64,000 nt of DNA from an uncultured Fodinibius sp. (GTDB lineage Bacteria > Bacteroidota > Rhodothermia > Balneolales > Balneolaceae). The translations under genes and the position numbers were made by a program. Positions 35,205-45,229 of the stretch are shown one piece after another (the first letter of the stretch is position 1; every line of letters begins with the position of its first letter). The stretch is from positions 1 to 64,000 of the forward strand of contig CAJXOG010000006.1 in the NCBI GenBank assembly GCA_913057775.1, in the 5' to 3' direction. The notes beneath the pieces were generated by a model. The model made no database searches and was not told where the DNA came from. It worked only from the letters and a program-made list of their open reading frames with translations.

Positions 35205-37262
35205 CTATTGATCTTCACGTTCATGTTTCATCTTATACTCAAACACTTTATCCGACACCTTTTTCGCCGCATCAGAATCCGGATCGGGAAACAGTTCATC
35301 AATCGGTGATTCCTGCAGCAACGTACGCTGACGTCCGGCCTCTTTCATTGCTTTCATCACCTTCTTGCGCTCATCCTCCTCTTCGGATGAATCATAACGC
35401 TCGTATAAATTAACCTGCAGGCGATCGAGGTAATGAATTTTAAGTGCTTTGAGCGCACCCTTAGCCGTACGATAGGGATTCTTATCCTTCTTATACTGCA
35501 CGCCGATTTTCTCGTGGTGACGCTCACTGACGGAATGCTCTTCAAGCACAATCTCTCCCACCAGCTCGGGATATGGATGCTCGCGCTCGGCATAAGCCTC
35601 TACTGAAACTTCTTTCTCATCTTTATAACGAACAATAATATCCTTGTAAAAATTGCGGAGCTGTTTATCCTCAAACTGCTGCTCATTACACTGCGAACCG
35701 ATGTAGTCAATCATATCGCGGTCATACATCAGCATAAGACGAATCAATTCCTTTTCATAGTTGGGACGCTTTTGGGGCGGTTCGGGCTGGTTCTTTTTGG
35801 GTGAGCGAGACGTTTCCCGATCATTATATCCAACAGAGTGAGGAACCGGAGCCTGAGGCCGTTGATCTCCGTCTTCTTGCTGCTGACGTCGTGCCTCTTG
35901 TTCTTTTCTTCGTTTCTCACGCTGACGTGCTTTCTTGCGTTCATCTTTCAGCTGCTTGCGGATTTTACCGAGCTCATCAAATAGCGCACGATCACCAATT
36001 TTTGCCTTGCTATTCAAGTGTTGCACATAGGTTTCTCGGGATACCTGGTCCGGCATGTGTGCAATGCTTTCCAAAATCTCGGAAATCACTTTTTTCTTCT
36101 CTGCCGGTTCCTCCCACCGCCCCTCTTCTTTTGCTTTATGGATCTGATAACTCAGAAAATCTTCCGCCTCTTCGCGCTTCAATTCCAAGAACGAATCTTC
36201 TCCAAATTGGCGGATAAAAGAATCAGGATCTTCCCCCTCTGGAAGCTCCAGCAGCTTTACATCCATGCCTTCGCGCAGAGCTATATTGATGCCCCGCTTC
36301 ATCGCACGCTGTCCGGCGGAATCTGAATCATAAATCATCGTAATGGTATCACCATAGCGGTGTAGCAGCTTCATCTGATCTGGCGTAAGAGATGTCCCGC
36401 TGGATGCCGCTACATTATTGATGCCGTACTGCTGCAGCGAAATCACATCCGTATATCCCTCAACCAGAATAACTTCGTCGGTTTTTCGAATATCATTTTT
36501 TGCAAAGTTGATGCCGTAGAGCACCTTGCTCTTATTATACACTTTAGTCTGTGGCGAATTAATATATTTGGCCGTTTTCTCGTTCCCAAGCACTCGTCCT
36601 GCATAGGCAATAACTTTTCCCGAGGGATTAAAAATCGGGAACATCAACCGCCCGCGAAATGCATCATAATAACCGTCGCCCCGGTTGCTCGGTTTTATGA
36701 GTCCGGCTTCAAGCAGATATTCTTCATTAAGTCCGGAGTCTAACGCCGTTTTATACAATTTTTCGCCATCCGAAGGAGCATAACCAAGACCATATTTTTG
36801 GATAATACTGCGGTCGTAACCGCGTTCTTGCAAGTAATCCCGGGCCTTTTGCGCTTCCTTTGTTTCCATCAAATGACGGTAGAAAAATACCCCGGCATAT
36901 TTTAGGGCATGATAGATACCCTCTCGAAGATTGTGCTCCTCATCAAACTCTTCAGCGGCATCCTCCTCGGGCAGCGAAACACCGTAGCGGTCAGCAAGAG
37001 AGCGCATCGCCTCAACAAAACCTACGCCTTCCATCTCCATCACAAAATTAAAGACATCACCCGATTCTCCACATCCAAAACATTTATAGATTCCCAGATC
37101 GGGCGTCACATGAAAGGAGGGTGTTTTTTCATCATGAAACGGACAAAGACCTTTCCAGCTGCGGCCGGATCGCTTCAATTTTACATAGTCTTCAACCACC
37201 TCGACGATATCCGCCGCGCCGCGTACTTCTTCTTTTTTTTCATCAGGAATCATGATAGCCAT
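35205..37262 (-). CDS. dnaG: DNA primase DnaG
   Basis: 685 residues. A CHC2 zinc finger (Cys40, His43, Cys61, Cys64) is followed by the primase core with RLMFPIFNPSGKVIAYAGRV and the TOPRIM motifs VILVEGYTDVISL and MIYDSDSAG. A charged, low-complexity linker rich in Arg, Lys, Gln and Glu (about 430-500) leads to a C-terminal DnaB-binding region. It makes RNA primers at replication forks. Length is slightly above average because of the linker. Confidence 0.96.
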   Translation of the reverse strand: MAIMIPDEKKEEVRGAADIVEVVEDYVKLKRSGRSWKGLCPFHDEKTPSFHVTPDLGIYKCFGCGESGDVFNFVMEMEGVGFVEAMRSLADRYGVSLPEEDAAEEFDEEHNLREGIYHALKYAGVFFYRHLMETKEAQKARDYLQERGYDRSIIQKYGLGYAPSDGEKLYKTALDSGLNEEYLLEAGLIKPSNRGDGYYDAFRGRLMFPIFNPSGKVIAYAGRVLGNEKTAKYINSPQTKVYNKSKVLYGINFAKNDIRKTDEVILVEGYTDVISLQQYGINNVAASSGTSLTPDQMKLLHRYGDTITMIYDSDSAGQRAMKRGINIALREGMDVKLLELPEGEDPDSFIRQFGEDSFLELKREEAEDFLSYQIHKAKEEGRWEEPAEKKKVISEILESIAHMPDQVSRETYVQHLNSKAKIGDRALFDELGKIRKQLKDERKKARQREKRRKEQEARRQQQEDGDQRPQAPVPHSVGYNDRETSRSPKKNQPEPPQKRPNYEKELIRLMLMYDRDMIDYIGSQCNEQQFEDKQLRNFYKDIIVRYKDEKEVSVEAYAEREHPYPELVGEIVLEEHSVSERHHEKIGVQYKKDKNPYRTAKGALKALKIHYLDRLQVNLYERYDSSEEEDERKKVMKAMKEAGRQRTLLQESPIDELFPDPDSDAAKKVSDKVFEYKMKHEREDQ

Positions 37263-37494
37263 AGCACGGAAATGATAAGAGAATTCTTTATGAATCTCAT
37301 CTAATTCTGTTAATAATTTCTACTGTTTAATATATGTACCCTAGGATAGGAACCTGACACAAAACCAAATAAAGATGTATAGCAAATATATTTACCTAAG
37401 AATAACAAAAACTTTCATTTACACGGAACTAATTTTTATCCAATAGGTTTCTATATGAACATTTCAACAAAATAATAAACCGAGAGGTATTGTG

Positions 37495-38583
37495 ATGCTA
37501 CTTAGGACAATAACAATGTTAACTTTGGGATTATCATTATTGGTAGTAGGCTGTAATGAGGCCACTAATTCAGATCTATCCAATGAAGAACTATCCCAAC
37601 TAAATGAAACAGGTCAAGGTAATGGTCTCGAATACACCGCTAAGAAAAACTCAAATTCTAGTACCATTCTGGAAATTGCGGCTAATAATGAAGATTTTTC
37701 GATATTAGCCCAAGCTGTTTTATTTGCTGATTTAGATAAAGCACTTAACGGAAGACGACAGTTTACCGTCTTTGCACCGACCAATGATGCCTTTGAAGCC
37801 CTGCTCAGTGCACTTGATCTCACGGCAGAAGAACTACTGGTCGAGGAAAACAAGAGTCTGGTAAAAAATATTCTTCTCTACCATGTAGCTCCGGGTAACC
37901 GACCGGCCGAAGATGTTATCGATTCGGAATACATCAGAACACTGTTGAAAAAATTTGTCGAGGTAGAAGTAGACAATGGCAGTGTACAAGTTGGTAATGA
38001 AGAAAATGGTTTTGTCAATGTAACAGCTACAGACATCATGGCCTCTAACGGGGTTATCCATGTTATCGACGGCGTTATGTTACCTCCTACTAAAAAAAGT
38101 GACGATGATGAAGAGGACTATGAATCTGAAAACGATAAGGGCACTGATTCTATTCTTGATATAGCTGGTTCCAATGATGATTTCTCCATTCTAGCTCAAG
38201 CTGTAACCTTTGCCGGACTTGATAAAGCACTTGACGGAAGACGGCAGTTTACCGTCTTTGCACCAACCAATGATGCTTTTGAAGTCCTGCTCAGTGCACT
38301 TGGTCTCACGGCAGAAGAATTACTGGTGGAAGAAAATAAAGAGTTGGTAAAAAACATTCTTCTCTACCATGTAGCTCCGGGTAACCGACCGGCTGAAGAT
38401 GTTATCGATTCGGACAAAATAAGAACACTATCGAAAAAATTTGTCGAGGTGGAAGTTGACGATGGCAGCGTGCAGGTTGGCAATGAAGAAAACGGCTTTG
38501 CCAATGTTATAGCCACAGATATCATGGCCTCTAACGGGGTTATCCATGTTATCGATGGGGTTATGTTACCTCCCAAAAGGTGA
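37495..38583 (+). CDS. Lipoprotein with two tandem FAS1 (fasciclin) domains
   Basis: 362 residues. Lipobox LVVGCN (Cys20), a short linker, then FAS1 domain 1 (about 50-195), an acidic Asp/Glu/Ser linker (DDDEEDYESENDKG) and FAS1 domain 2 (about 212-360). Both have FTVFAPTNDAFE and the YHV motif (NILLYHVAPGN). The domains are almost identical, and their DNA repeats with a 486-bp period. FAS1 proteins usually mediate adhesion. ATG 37495 follows GAGAGG, and the GTG three bases upstream is less likely. A strong terminator follows. Confidence 0.9.
   Translation: MLLRTITMLTLGLSLLVVGCNEATNSDLSNEELSQLNETGQGNGLEYTAKKNSNSSTILEIAANNEDFSILAQAVLFADLDKALNGRRQFTVFAPTNDAFEALLSALDLTAEELLVEENKSLVKNILLYHVAPGNRPAEDVIDSEYIRTLLKKFVEVEVDNGSVQVGNEENGFVNVTATDIMASNGVIHVIDGVMLPPTKKSDDDEEDYESENDKGTDSILDIAGSNDDFSILAQAVTFAGLDKALDGRRQFTVFAPTNDAFEVLLSALGLTAEELLVEENKELVKNILLYHVAPGNRPAEDVIDSDKIRTLSKKFVEVEVDDGSVQVGNEENGFANVIATDIMASNGVIHVIDGVMLPPKR
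37660..38581 (+). repeat. Tandem duplication (486-bp period) inside the FAS1 gene
   Basis: Copies at about 37660-38095 and 38146-38581. Long stretches are identical or differ at scattered third positions, for instance GACAGTTTACCGTCTTTGCA-type blocks and the last about 60 bp of each copy. The period is 162 codons, so the frame is kept. Confidence 0.85.
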
Positions 38584-38625
38584 TTATGATGATTAACAAT
38601 TAAGTGAATTACTGTTGATATAAAA

Positions 38626-38654
38626 GAGTCCGCCCAATAGCGGACTCTTTTTTT
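38626..38654 (+). terminator. Intrinsic terminator after the FAS1 gene
   Basis: Perfect 8-bp stem GAGTCCGC/GCGGACTC around a six-base loop, followed by seven T. Confidence 0.9.
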
Positions 38655-38786
38655 GCATACTGCCAGGTAATAGCTGGCAAACAATTTTATATAAAGTTGC
38701 TAAATCCTCTCTTTGCCAAATCATGTTGATCTCGGTATATTCCGACCGACTTACGGAAATTATTTTAACTTAATTTAGGAAAGTTC

Positions 38787-39662
38787 ATGAGCGTACTTGT
38801 AGGTAATGATACTCGATTAGTTGTACAAGGAATTACCGGCAGTGAAGGTAGCTTCCATGCCGAGCAAATGATTGAATATGGCACTAACGTCGTAGCTGGT
38901 GTTACGCCCGGGAAGGGTGGGCAAGAGCACCACGGACTCCCCGTTTACAATACGGTGGCCGATGCGGTGGAAAAAGAAAATGCCAACACATCAGTTATTT
39001 TCGTACCACCCGCTTTTGCCGGTGATGCGATTTCTGAAGCTGCTTTTGCCGGGATAGAAACTATTATCTGTATTACGGAAGGCATTCCTGTTAAGGATAT
39101 GGTTACCGCCAAGCAGATTGTTAACAGTCACGGAGCAACGCTTGTAGGGCCTAACTGCCCCGGCGTGATTACTCCTGGCGAAGCCAAAATTGGGATTATG
39201 CCCGGCAATATTTTCACACCCGGCAAAGTAGGACTTATCTCCCGATCCGGAACCCTTACCTACGAAGCAGTCGATCAACTTACCAAAGCAAATCTCGGAC
39301 AAAGTACCGCTATAGGTATTGGCGGCGATCCGGTTATTGGAACAAATCACACCGATGCTGTAAAACTTTTTGAAGCTGATGATGATACCGAAGCCATCGT
39401 GCTTATTGGAGAAATCGGCGGTACGGCCGAAGAAGAAGCAGCGGCTTATATCCAAGAAAATGTAGATAAGCCCGTTGTAGCATTCATCGCAGGCAGCACA
39501 GCACCTCCCGGCCGACGCATGGGCCATGCCGGTGCCATTATTTCTGGGGGAGAAGGCGGCGCTGATGCCAAGAAAAAAGCACTGCGCGATGCAGGTGTTA
39601 CGGTTGTTGACAGTCCTGCTGAAATAGGTATTACGCTTAAAGAGCTTTTAGAAACAGCATAA
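38787..39662 (+). CDS. sucD: Succinyl-CoA synthetase alpha subunit
   Basis: 291 residues. CoA-binding domain with [20 protein letters not shown], then [20 protein letters not shown] and the ligase domain with the phosphohistidine loop [13 protein letters not shown]. It joins SucC to interconvert succinyl-CoA and succinate in the TCA cycle. sucC is not adjacent, so the two subunit genes are split in this genome. TTTAGGA precedes the start, and a terminator hairpin follows. Confidence 0.95.
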   Translation: MSVLVGNDTRLVVQGITGSEGSFHAEQMIEYGTNVVAGVTPGKGGQEHHGLPVYNTVADAVEKENANTSVIFVPPAFAGDAISEAAFAGIETIICITEGIPVKDMVTAKQIVNSHGATLVGPNCPGVITPGEAKIGIMPGNIFTPGKVGLISRSGTLTYEAVDQLTKANLGQSTAIGIGGDPVIGTNHTDAVKLFEADDDTEAIVLIGEIGGTAEEEAAAYIQENVDKPVVAFIAGSTAPPGRRMGHAGAIISGGEGGADAKKKALRDAGVTVVDSPAEIGITLKELLETA

Positions 39663-39671
39663 CTTTCTAAC

Positions 39672-39700
39672 TCGTCCGGTCATATGATCGGACGGGTTTT
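39672..39700 (+). terminator. Intrinsic terminator after sucD
   Basis: CGTCCG-GTCATATGAT-CGGACG with the loop itself partly self-complementary, followed by GGTTTTC. Confidence 0.75.
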
Positions 39701-39718
39701 CTATTTTATTTCGAATTT

Positions 39719-39910
39719 ATGACCTATTTCATTTTTGGGTTTGCAGTTGGTGTTTTCGTCAGCGGATTGATCGAAAAATATCATAAAAATGAAGCGACAA
39801 ACTGGATAAGTCCGTCTTACCTTTTCTTACTCAGCGGCGTCACTTTTCTAATTTATATATATTTGGACTGGCCTACATTGCAAGAGGTTTTTGAAAACTT
39901 ATTTTCCTGA
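39719..39910 (+). CDS. Small membrane protein (63 aa)
   Basis: Two hydrophobic segments (about 3-18 and 33-49, SYLFLLSGVTFLIYIYLDW) joined by a basic loop. ATG start shortly after the sucD terminator, without a strong ribosome-binding site. Its end overlaps the converging amidohydrolase gene by 12 bp. No family recognised, and it may not be expressed. Confidence 0.45.
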   Translation: MTYFIFGFAVGVFVSGLIEKYHKNEATNWISPSYLFLLSGVTFLIYIYLDWPTLQEVFENLFS

Positions 39911-41440
39911 CGCATTCCTATTCCTCAGTATCTGCCCATTCCTTTTCTCATTAAATTCGCCACCCTCCCTAATGAGCGTACCATTTACCATAATCCAATC
40001 AAATCCCTCAGCTAATTTATGGGGATTTTCAAACGTCGCCCGATCCTTAATTTTCGCAGGATTAAATATCAGTAAATCGGCCTTCATGCCTTCTTGAAGC
40101 AATCCGCGATCCTTTAACCCGAGTGTTTGTGCTGGCAAACCACTCATCTTGTAAATGGCCTCTTCGAGGCTAAGCAATTCTTTTTCATTCACATAATACC
40201 GGATCATTTTAGCAAAACTCCCGTATCCTCGCGGATGATACATCGTCGGACTTCCATCTGAACTCACCATCACATTTTTCCCTAACATCAGCCTATCCTG
40301 TAGCTCTTGATCCATCACAAAATGAGCTGCTGAAGCCGACTGCGGCCCCATCTCCATTAGCAAGTCAATGGCAGATTTGTTTTCCTGTTCTGCTGCTTCT
40401 TCAAGTGTTAATCCTGCAAATTCCCCGGATCCAAATAAAATAGCACCAGGACCGTTGCGCTGTGCTACTTTTTTTTGCAGAAATTGTCGAAGTATTTCAG
40501 GACGCTCCTGCAAAGCATTTTGCCATTCAGACTTCGTTTTTGCCCAATCCGGAAAAACAATACCAATGCCTGTAAAACTGGCCGAATACGGATATACATC
40601 TGCAGTTATGGTAATCCCCTGATCACGAAAACTGTCGATATGATGTAGTATTTCTTGCGCACGTTTTTCTCCCTCTCCATACACAACCTTTAAATGAGAG
40701 GCATGAACAGAAGCAAATTCTCCCTGTTCAGCCAGCTCATTCAGTGAAGCTTCAATCCTTGAATCATCTTCGCTGCGCATATGACTCATGATAAGTCCAT
40801 TCGCCTCACCAACTACTTTTGCAAGTTTTTCCAACTCACTTTCACCGGCATACATACCCGGGACGTATTCCAGTCCTGTGCTCATCCCAAATGCCCCGGC
40901 ATTCAAATCCAATTGCAGTAGTTTCTGCATTCGCTTTAATTCCTTTTGTGTAAGATCTTGTTTGCCGACATCAACCTTAGAACGGATGCTTCCATGTCCC
41001 GATAGCATTGCAATATTTACCGTCGGACTTGCTTCCTTAACTTTTACAAACCAATTGTTTAGAGCTCCAACATCCGGAGAAGAACCATCCTGTCCCAAAA
41101 CAATACTGGTCACACCCATCCCCAAAAAGTTTTGAAAATCAGGTGTTTCCAACGGATCACCATGGGCATGCGGATCAATAAAACCGGGAGTAATAACCTT
41201 TCCGGAAGCATTGACGAAATGTTCTGATCGGATAGTATCAGCATCTACATCTCCGATATAGCCGATAGAATCACCGCGTATCAACAAATCCGCCTGGTAC
41301 GGCACTTCCCCGGTACCATCGATGACGGTACCTCCGGCTATATGCCAATCCCATTGCTGCTGTGCATAAGCAGGATTAATCGAAAATACCCCAAACACGA
41401 ATAATAAAACCGAAAATTTGATTAGCTTCTTCAAAATCAT
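39899..41440 (-). CDS. N-acyl-D-amino-acid deacylase family amidohydrolase
   Basis: 513 residues from the ATG that begins a clear signal peptide (MILKKLIKFSVLLFVFG to AYAQ). An upstream in-frame ATG would bury that signal. Metal and substrate motifs are PGFIDPHAHGDP, SSDGSPTMYHPRGYGSFAKM and the C-terminal GLKDRGLLQEGMKADLLIF. These place it in the D-aminoacylase branch of the amidohydrolase superfamily, acting in the periplasm on N-acyl-D-amino acids or D-residue dipeptides. No gene partner nearby. Confidence 0.88.
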   Translation of the reverse strand: MILKKLIKFSVLLFVFGVFSINPAYAQQQWDWHIAGGTVIDGTGEVPYQADLLIRGDSIGYIGDVDADTIRSEHFVNASGKVITPGFIDPHAHGDPLETPDFQNFLGMGVTSIVLGQDGSSPDVGALNNWFVKVKEASPTVNIAMLSGHGSIRSKVDVGKQDLTQKELKRMQKLLQLDLNAGAFGMSTGLEYVPGMYAGESELEKLAKVVGEANGLIMSHMRSEDDSRIEASLNELAEQGEFASVHASHLKVVYGEGEKRAQEILHHIDSFRDQGITITADVYPYSASFTGIGIVFPDWAKTKSEWQNALQERPEILRQFLQKKVAQRNGPGAILFGSGEFAGLTLEEAAEQENKSAIDLLMEMGPQSASAAHFVMDQELQDRLMLGKNVMVSSDGSPTMYHPRGYGSFAKMIRYYVNEKELLSLEEAIYKMSGLPAQTLGLKDRGLLQEGMKADLLIFNPAKIKDRATFENPHKLAEGFDWIMVNGTLIREGGEFNEKRNGQILRNRNASGK

Positions 41441-41584
41441 ATAAAAACTATCTACTGAAATTTTCTGTTCAGAATAAAACAAGATTTTAAGAATACTATA
41501 AATAGATAGGTTCACAAACAGCTATTTTTTTACGTACTTTTATTTGGTTCACACTCGTTAGAATGATAATTTTTGTTTCTAATT

Positions 41585-41908
41585 ATGATAAAACGTAGAA
41601 TTAACATATCAAGTGGGCTTATGCTGATCATGCTTCTGGGCATCAGCATCTCGTTTTCTACGTTACACTCCCATCATAACCTGGAGCTTCACAACTCTTC
41701 AGAATTTGCTGATACGGGACATTGCATCACCTCTGATGATACCCTTTGTCCTATTTGTGCCAATCTTATAGAACCAGACTTTCTATCGGTAAATGAATCG
41801 GGCACTACATTTTTCAAAGCTGAAAAGCTGATCATACTTGCTGATGATAACGAACGTTTAGGTTCTGTTATCATTAATCGTGGTCGCTCCCCTCCTGTTC
41901 TTGGTTAA
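41585..41908 (+). CDS. Small secreted His/Cys-containing protein
   Basis: 107 residues from ATG 41585; a TTG at 41573 is less likely. A signal-like hydrophobic segment (GLMLIMLLGISISFS) is followed by a histidine cluster TLHSHHNLELH and a cysteine cluster HCITSDDTLCPICANLI. The H-then-CxxC layout resembles DUF2946-like proteins found next to metal-responsive TonB receptors. The same layout recurs in the small protein at 44864. Metal binding is inferred. First gene of the 41.6-47.6 kb locus. Confidence 0.6.
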   Translation: MIKRRINISSGLMLIMLLGISISFSTLHSHHNLELHNSSEFADTGHCITSDDTLCPICANLIEPDFLSVNESGTTFFKAEKLIILADDNERLGSVIINRGRSPPVLG

Positions 41909-41992
41909 AAAATCAATCGTATTGAAAACATGGTTATAGCCTAATGACTGTACTATAACCCTATCAAACCTTTATATATAAAACCAGGAACG

Positions 41993-42499
41993 ATGAATAT
42001 TTCTATCAACTTTTCGAGCAAAATAATTGCACTCACTCTTACAGCATTACTTTTTTTCGCGGGATGTAACAACCCTGCCAGCAATGACGACCACGACGAG
42101 CACACCGAACCTGATGCTGTTGAGTTTCTCATAAATGGAGACGTTATCGTTTCCTATAATCATTCAAGTGAAACCACCGAAGGTCAATTCAACGTCGCTG
42201 TAGGTGAGCAAACGACATTAATTACCACTGAATTTAAAGATGAAAATGGGAATGAAGTTCATGGTAAAGACCTCGGGGATGAGTACAGTTTAGACTGGGA
42301 AATAGCCAATTCGGAGATTGCCGAAGTTGTACAAACAGACTCAGATGGACGATGGCAATTCCATATTACAGGCAAAGCTGCAGGAGAAACCACTGTTCAA
42401 TTTATGCTCATGCATAATGAGATACATTCAGATTTTGAAACTCCAAATATAGAAGAAAATAATGCTATCACTATTCAGGTAACAGAACAAAGCCAATAA
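41993..42499 (+). CDS. His-rich lipoprotein of unknown family
   Basis: 168 residues. Lipobox FFAGCN (Cys25), immediately followed by an acidic/histidine stretch (DDHDEHTEPD), then a beta-rich domain of about 130 residues with GDVIVSYNHSS and QFMLMHNEIHSDFE. It lies 67 bp before the TonB-dependent receptor gene. Such lipoproteins often act as surface or periplasmic partners of the receptor. The metal-binding idea rests on the histidine content only. Confidence 0.65.
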   Translation: MNISINFSSKIIALTLTALLFFAGCNNPASNDDHDEHTEPDAVEFLINGDVIVSYNHSSETTEGQFNVAVGEQTTLITTEFKDENGNEVHGKDLGDEYSLDWEIANSEIAEVVQTDSDGRWQFHITGKAAGETTVQFMLMHNEIHSDFETPNIEENNAITIQVTEQSQ

Positions 42500-42502
42500 C
42501 AA

Positions 42503-42545
42503 ATCCGGCAGGAAATATGAGTTATTTCCGGCTGTTTGTTTTCCT
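42503..42545 (+). terminator. Hairpin between lipoprotein and receptor genes (weak terminator or attenuator)
   Basis: CCGGCAGGAAAT and ATTTCCGGCTG can pair around ATGAGTT, followed by a T-rich run. It could reduce read-through into the receptor gene, which starts about 20 bp later. Confidence 0.4.
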
Positions 42546-42566
42546 ATATCACTTTATAAGGCTCTT

Positions 42567-44828
42567 ATGACAAAGTCTTTTAAATTATTTTGCATTTTAA
42601 TGGCTCTGGCATTCTCTTGGTTACTCCCCCAGCCATTAACGGCATCTGAGCTTCCAAACAGTACTATTACTGGTATTGTTATCGACGAAGAAACAGGTGA
42701 TCCCATCAGCTATACTTATTTATTTCTAGAGGGAATAAATCGCGGACAAACCACACACAGCGATGGTACTTTTACGTTCAAGAATATTGCTGCCGGAACA
42801 TATACCATTAAAATTCAGAGGATTGGCTACAAAACGCAATCACAAATCATTGAAGTACCGGAAAACGATACCCTTAAAATCACATTGTCATTGACACCTA
42901 CCATCCTGGACAATGAAGGTGTTGAAGTTATTGGTCACCGCCATAGGGGAAGCAGCAATCACCTTGAAAATGCAACGCAAACTATATCAGGGCAAACATT
43001 GCGGCAAAATCTCTCATCCACCCTGGCCAATACGCTCGAGGATATTCCCGGATTAAGTACCCGATCAATGGGCACAGCCCCCGGACGCCCCGTAATGCGG
43101 GGACTGGGTGGGGAACGACTTATGATTTTACAAGATGGCGAACGCACCGGCGATGTATCATCACAATCGTCCGATCATGCCGTTACCTTAGATCCGATGT
43201 CCGCCGAAGAAATTCAAATTGCACGGGGCCCCTCTGCCTTGGAATACGGTTCCAATGCCATCAGCGGAGTAATCAATGTTGTCAGAAATCAAATTCCTTC
43301 AAGCCATCCCGATCATATACACGGAACGGGCACCCTGCAGGGAGAATCAGTAAATACCGGCGGAGCTGCGGGTATAGAACTTCTTTCTCCACTTAGTAGT
43401 AGCTTTGCTTTAAAAATAGATGGAAACCTTCGTTCCGCTCTTAATACAAGCACACCGGACGGCACTCTTGAGAACTCCGGGATGTTTTCTACCAACAACG
43501 CCGTGGGTATCGGCTACATTCGCCCCTGGGGACATGCGGGACTTGCTTCCAGTCTATATCTAAATAATTACGGTATTCCGCCAGATTCACTCGGAGGACA
43601 TCCAAACGGCGTTAATATTGAGATGGAGAAACTGCAAATCGAAGGGAAGACTGAAATTTTTGTCAACAACTCTTTTTTCGAAAAGCTAAAAATAGCTCTC
43701 TCTCATAAAAGCTATTATCACCAAGAAATTGAATCGAATGGTGTCGTCGGCACCGAGTTTGGGCTTCTGACCAGCAATATCTCTTTAAAAGCTGATCACA
43801 AAGCACTTGGAATTTTTGACGAGGGTAAAATCGGAATATGGACTGAGCGAAAAAACTATGCCGTTAACGGTACTCGGACCCCAGACTCAGACTCTTATAG
43901 TTTCTCGGCATTCCTCATCGAAGAAAAAAATATTGGACTCCTGCATCTCGAACTTGGAGCACGTCTCGATCATACGACCTCTCTACCTGATGTAGAAAAC
44001 CAGTCTATTGGTGGACGGGACATTCGCGATCGAAGCTTTACCGCCCTGGCAAGCTCTGCTAACGCCGTTTATGACTTCGGCGGTGGCTTTTTTACGGGAG
44101 CCAGTATCATCCATTCATTCAGAGCTCCCTCCCAAGAAGAGCTTTTTTCGCAAGGACCCCATCTTGCGTCCTATTCTTTTGAGGTTGGAAACCCTGACCT
44201 TGACCCGGAGCGAGGCCTCGGCAAAGAAATCTATTTTAGGTATCGCAAAGCCAATGCACGCGCCGAGCTCACGCTATTCCATAACGGATTTTCCAATTAC
44301 AATTATGCCCGCAATACCGGACGGCGATCCTCCCAAAACCAATCACTTTTCATCTATCAGTTTACCGGTACTAAAGCAGTACTTTCGGGCATCGAATTTA
44401 GTTCACAGTTTAAGTTGTCTAATAATTGGGCTTTGTCAACTTCAGCAAGCTATACGCACGGCAAGCGTAAACTTTTTGAAAATGAGCAAACCAATGCCAG
44501 CGAAGAATGGAAGCCATTACCTATAATTCCACCATTTAAAGGAAATGTTGAACTCTCTTACACCTATGACAAGTTGAAAGTTGGAACTGAAACTAAAATT
44601 GCTGCTGCCCAAAAACGCACAGGAGAATTTGAAACATCCACTGACAGTTACACTGTTTTCAACTTGTTTAGCCAGTACCGATTTGAGAAGTGGGATTTAC
44701 TCCACACCGTATCGTTAAACGCAAATAACATTTTAAACACCACCTATCGTAATCATCTATCACGAATAAAAGAAATTTATCCCGAACCGGGCCGGAATAT
44801 CTCTTTATTGTACCGCATGTATTTTTAA
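42567..44828 (+). CDS. TonB-dependent receptor with CarboxypepD_reg-like domain
   Basis: 753 residues. Signal peptide (to about 27), an 85-residue carboxypeptidase-regulatory-like domain (TGIVIDEETGDPISYTYLFL), a plug domain with RGLGGERLMILQDGERTGDV, and a beta-barrel ending LSLLYRMYF-type with a terminal Phe. Features such as HRHRGSSNH before the plug and the neighbouring His-rich proteins suggest a metal-related ligand, in the style of zinc or copper receptors. The substrate is not proven. The first of two unlike receptors in the locus. Confidence 0.92.
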   Translation: MTKSFKLFCILMALAFSWLLPQPLTASELPNSTITGIVIDEETGDPISYTYLFLEGINRGQTTHSDGTFTFKNIAAGTYTIKIQRIGYKTQSQIIEVPENDTLKITLSLTPTILDNEGVEVIGHRHRGSSNHLENATQTISGQTLRQNLSSTLANTLEDIPGLSTRSMGTAPGRPVMRGLGGERLMILQDGERTGDVSSQSSDHAVTLDPMSAEEIQIARGPSALEYGSNAISGVINVVRNQIPSSHPDHIHGTGTLQGESVNTGGAAGIELLSPLSSSFALKIDGNLRSALNTSTPDGTLENSGMFSTNNAVGIGYIRPWGHAGLASSLYLNNYGIPPDSLGGHPNGVNIEMEKLQIEGKTEIFVNNSFFEKLKIALSHKSYYHQEIESNGVVGTEFGLLTSNISLKADHKALGIFDEGKIGIWTERKNYAVNGTRTPDSDSYSFSAFLIEEKNIGLLHLELGARLDHTTSLPDVENQSIGGRDIRDRSFTALASSANAVYDFGGGFFTGASIIHSFRAPSQEELFSQGPHLASYSFEVGNPDLDPERGLGKEIYFRYRKANARAELTLFHNGFSNYNYARNTGRRSSQNQSLFIYQFTGTKAVLSGIEFSSQFKLSNNWALSTSASYTHGKRKLFENEQTNASEEWKPLPIIPPFKGNVELSYTYDKLKVGTETKIAAAQKRTGEFETSTDSYTVFNLFSQYRFEKWDLLHTVSLNANNILNTTYRNHLSRIKEIYPEPGRNISLLYRMYF

Positions 44829-44863
44829 AAATCTAAAATAACTTATAAACAAGCAGATAACTA

Positions 44864-45175
44864 GTGATTAAATATTTAACCAGCAGATTTAGCAAGTTCC
44901 TCACGCTGCTGGTTGGGGTATGCCTCATTGGTTCTTCTTTTCACATTCATCAACTACATCCTAATTACTCGCTTCAGGATTCAAATATTCCCCATCATCT
45001 AAGCGTAGATCAGCCGGATTGTGTTGCGTGTATGAATCTTATACAGGCCCTTCCAAATGTACATGACACCGAGAATACAATTCGAGATGATTTTGTATCA
45101 ATTTCATTGCTATCTGATCAGGTTTTAAGGATTGAATTCGTTTTTGATCTCAATAATAAATCCCCACCTGCATAA
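44864..45175 (+). CDS. Small secreted His/Cys-containing protein (paralogue-like)
   Basis: 103 residues using a GTG start at 44864; no in-frame ATG is near. A hydrophobic N-terminus (FLTLLVGVCLIGSSF) precedes HIHQLHP, IPHHLSVDQPDC and the CxxC motif CVACMNLIQA. The order histidine cluster, about 25 residues, CxxC followed by N-L-I is shared with the protein at 41585, although overall identity looks low. It stands immediately before the second receptor gene. Confidence 0.55.
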   Translation: MIKYLTSRFSKFLTLLVGVCLIGSSFHIHQLHPNYSLQDSNIPHHLSVDQPDCVACMNLIQALPNVHDTENTIRDDFVSISLLSDQVLRIEFVFDLNNKSPPA

Positions 45176-45229
45176 TTACTGACTAACCTTTTAAGATTAG
45201 AATGCTAAAAAGATATTTACTCAGTAATT

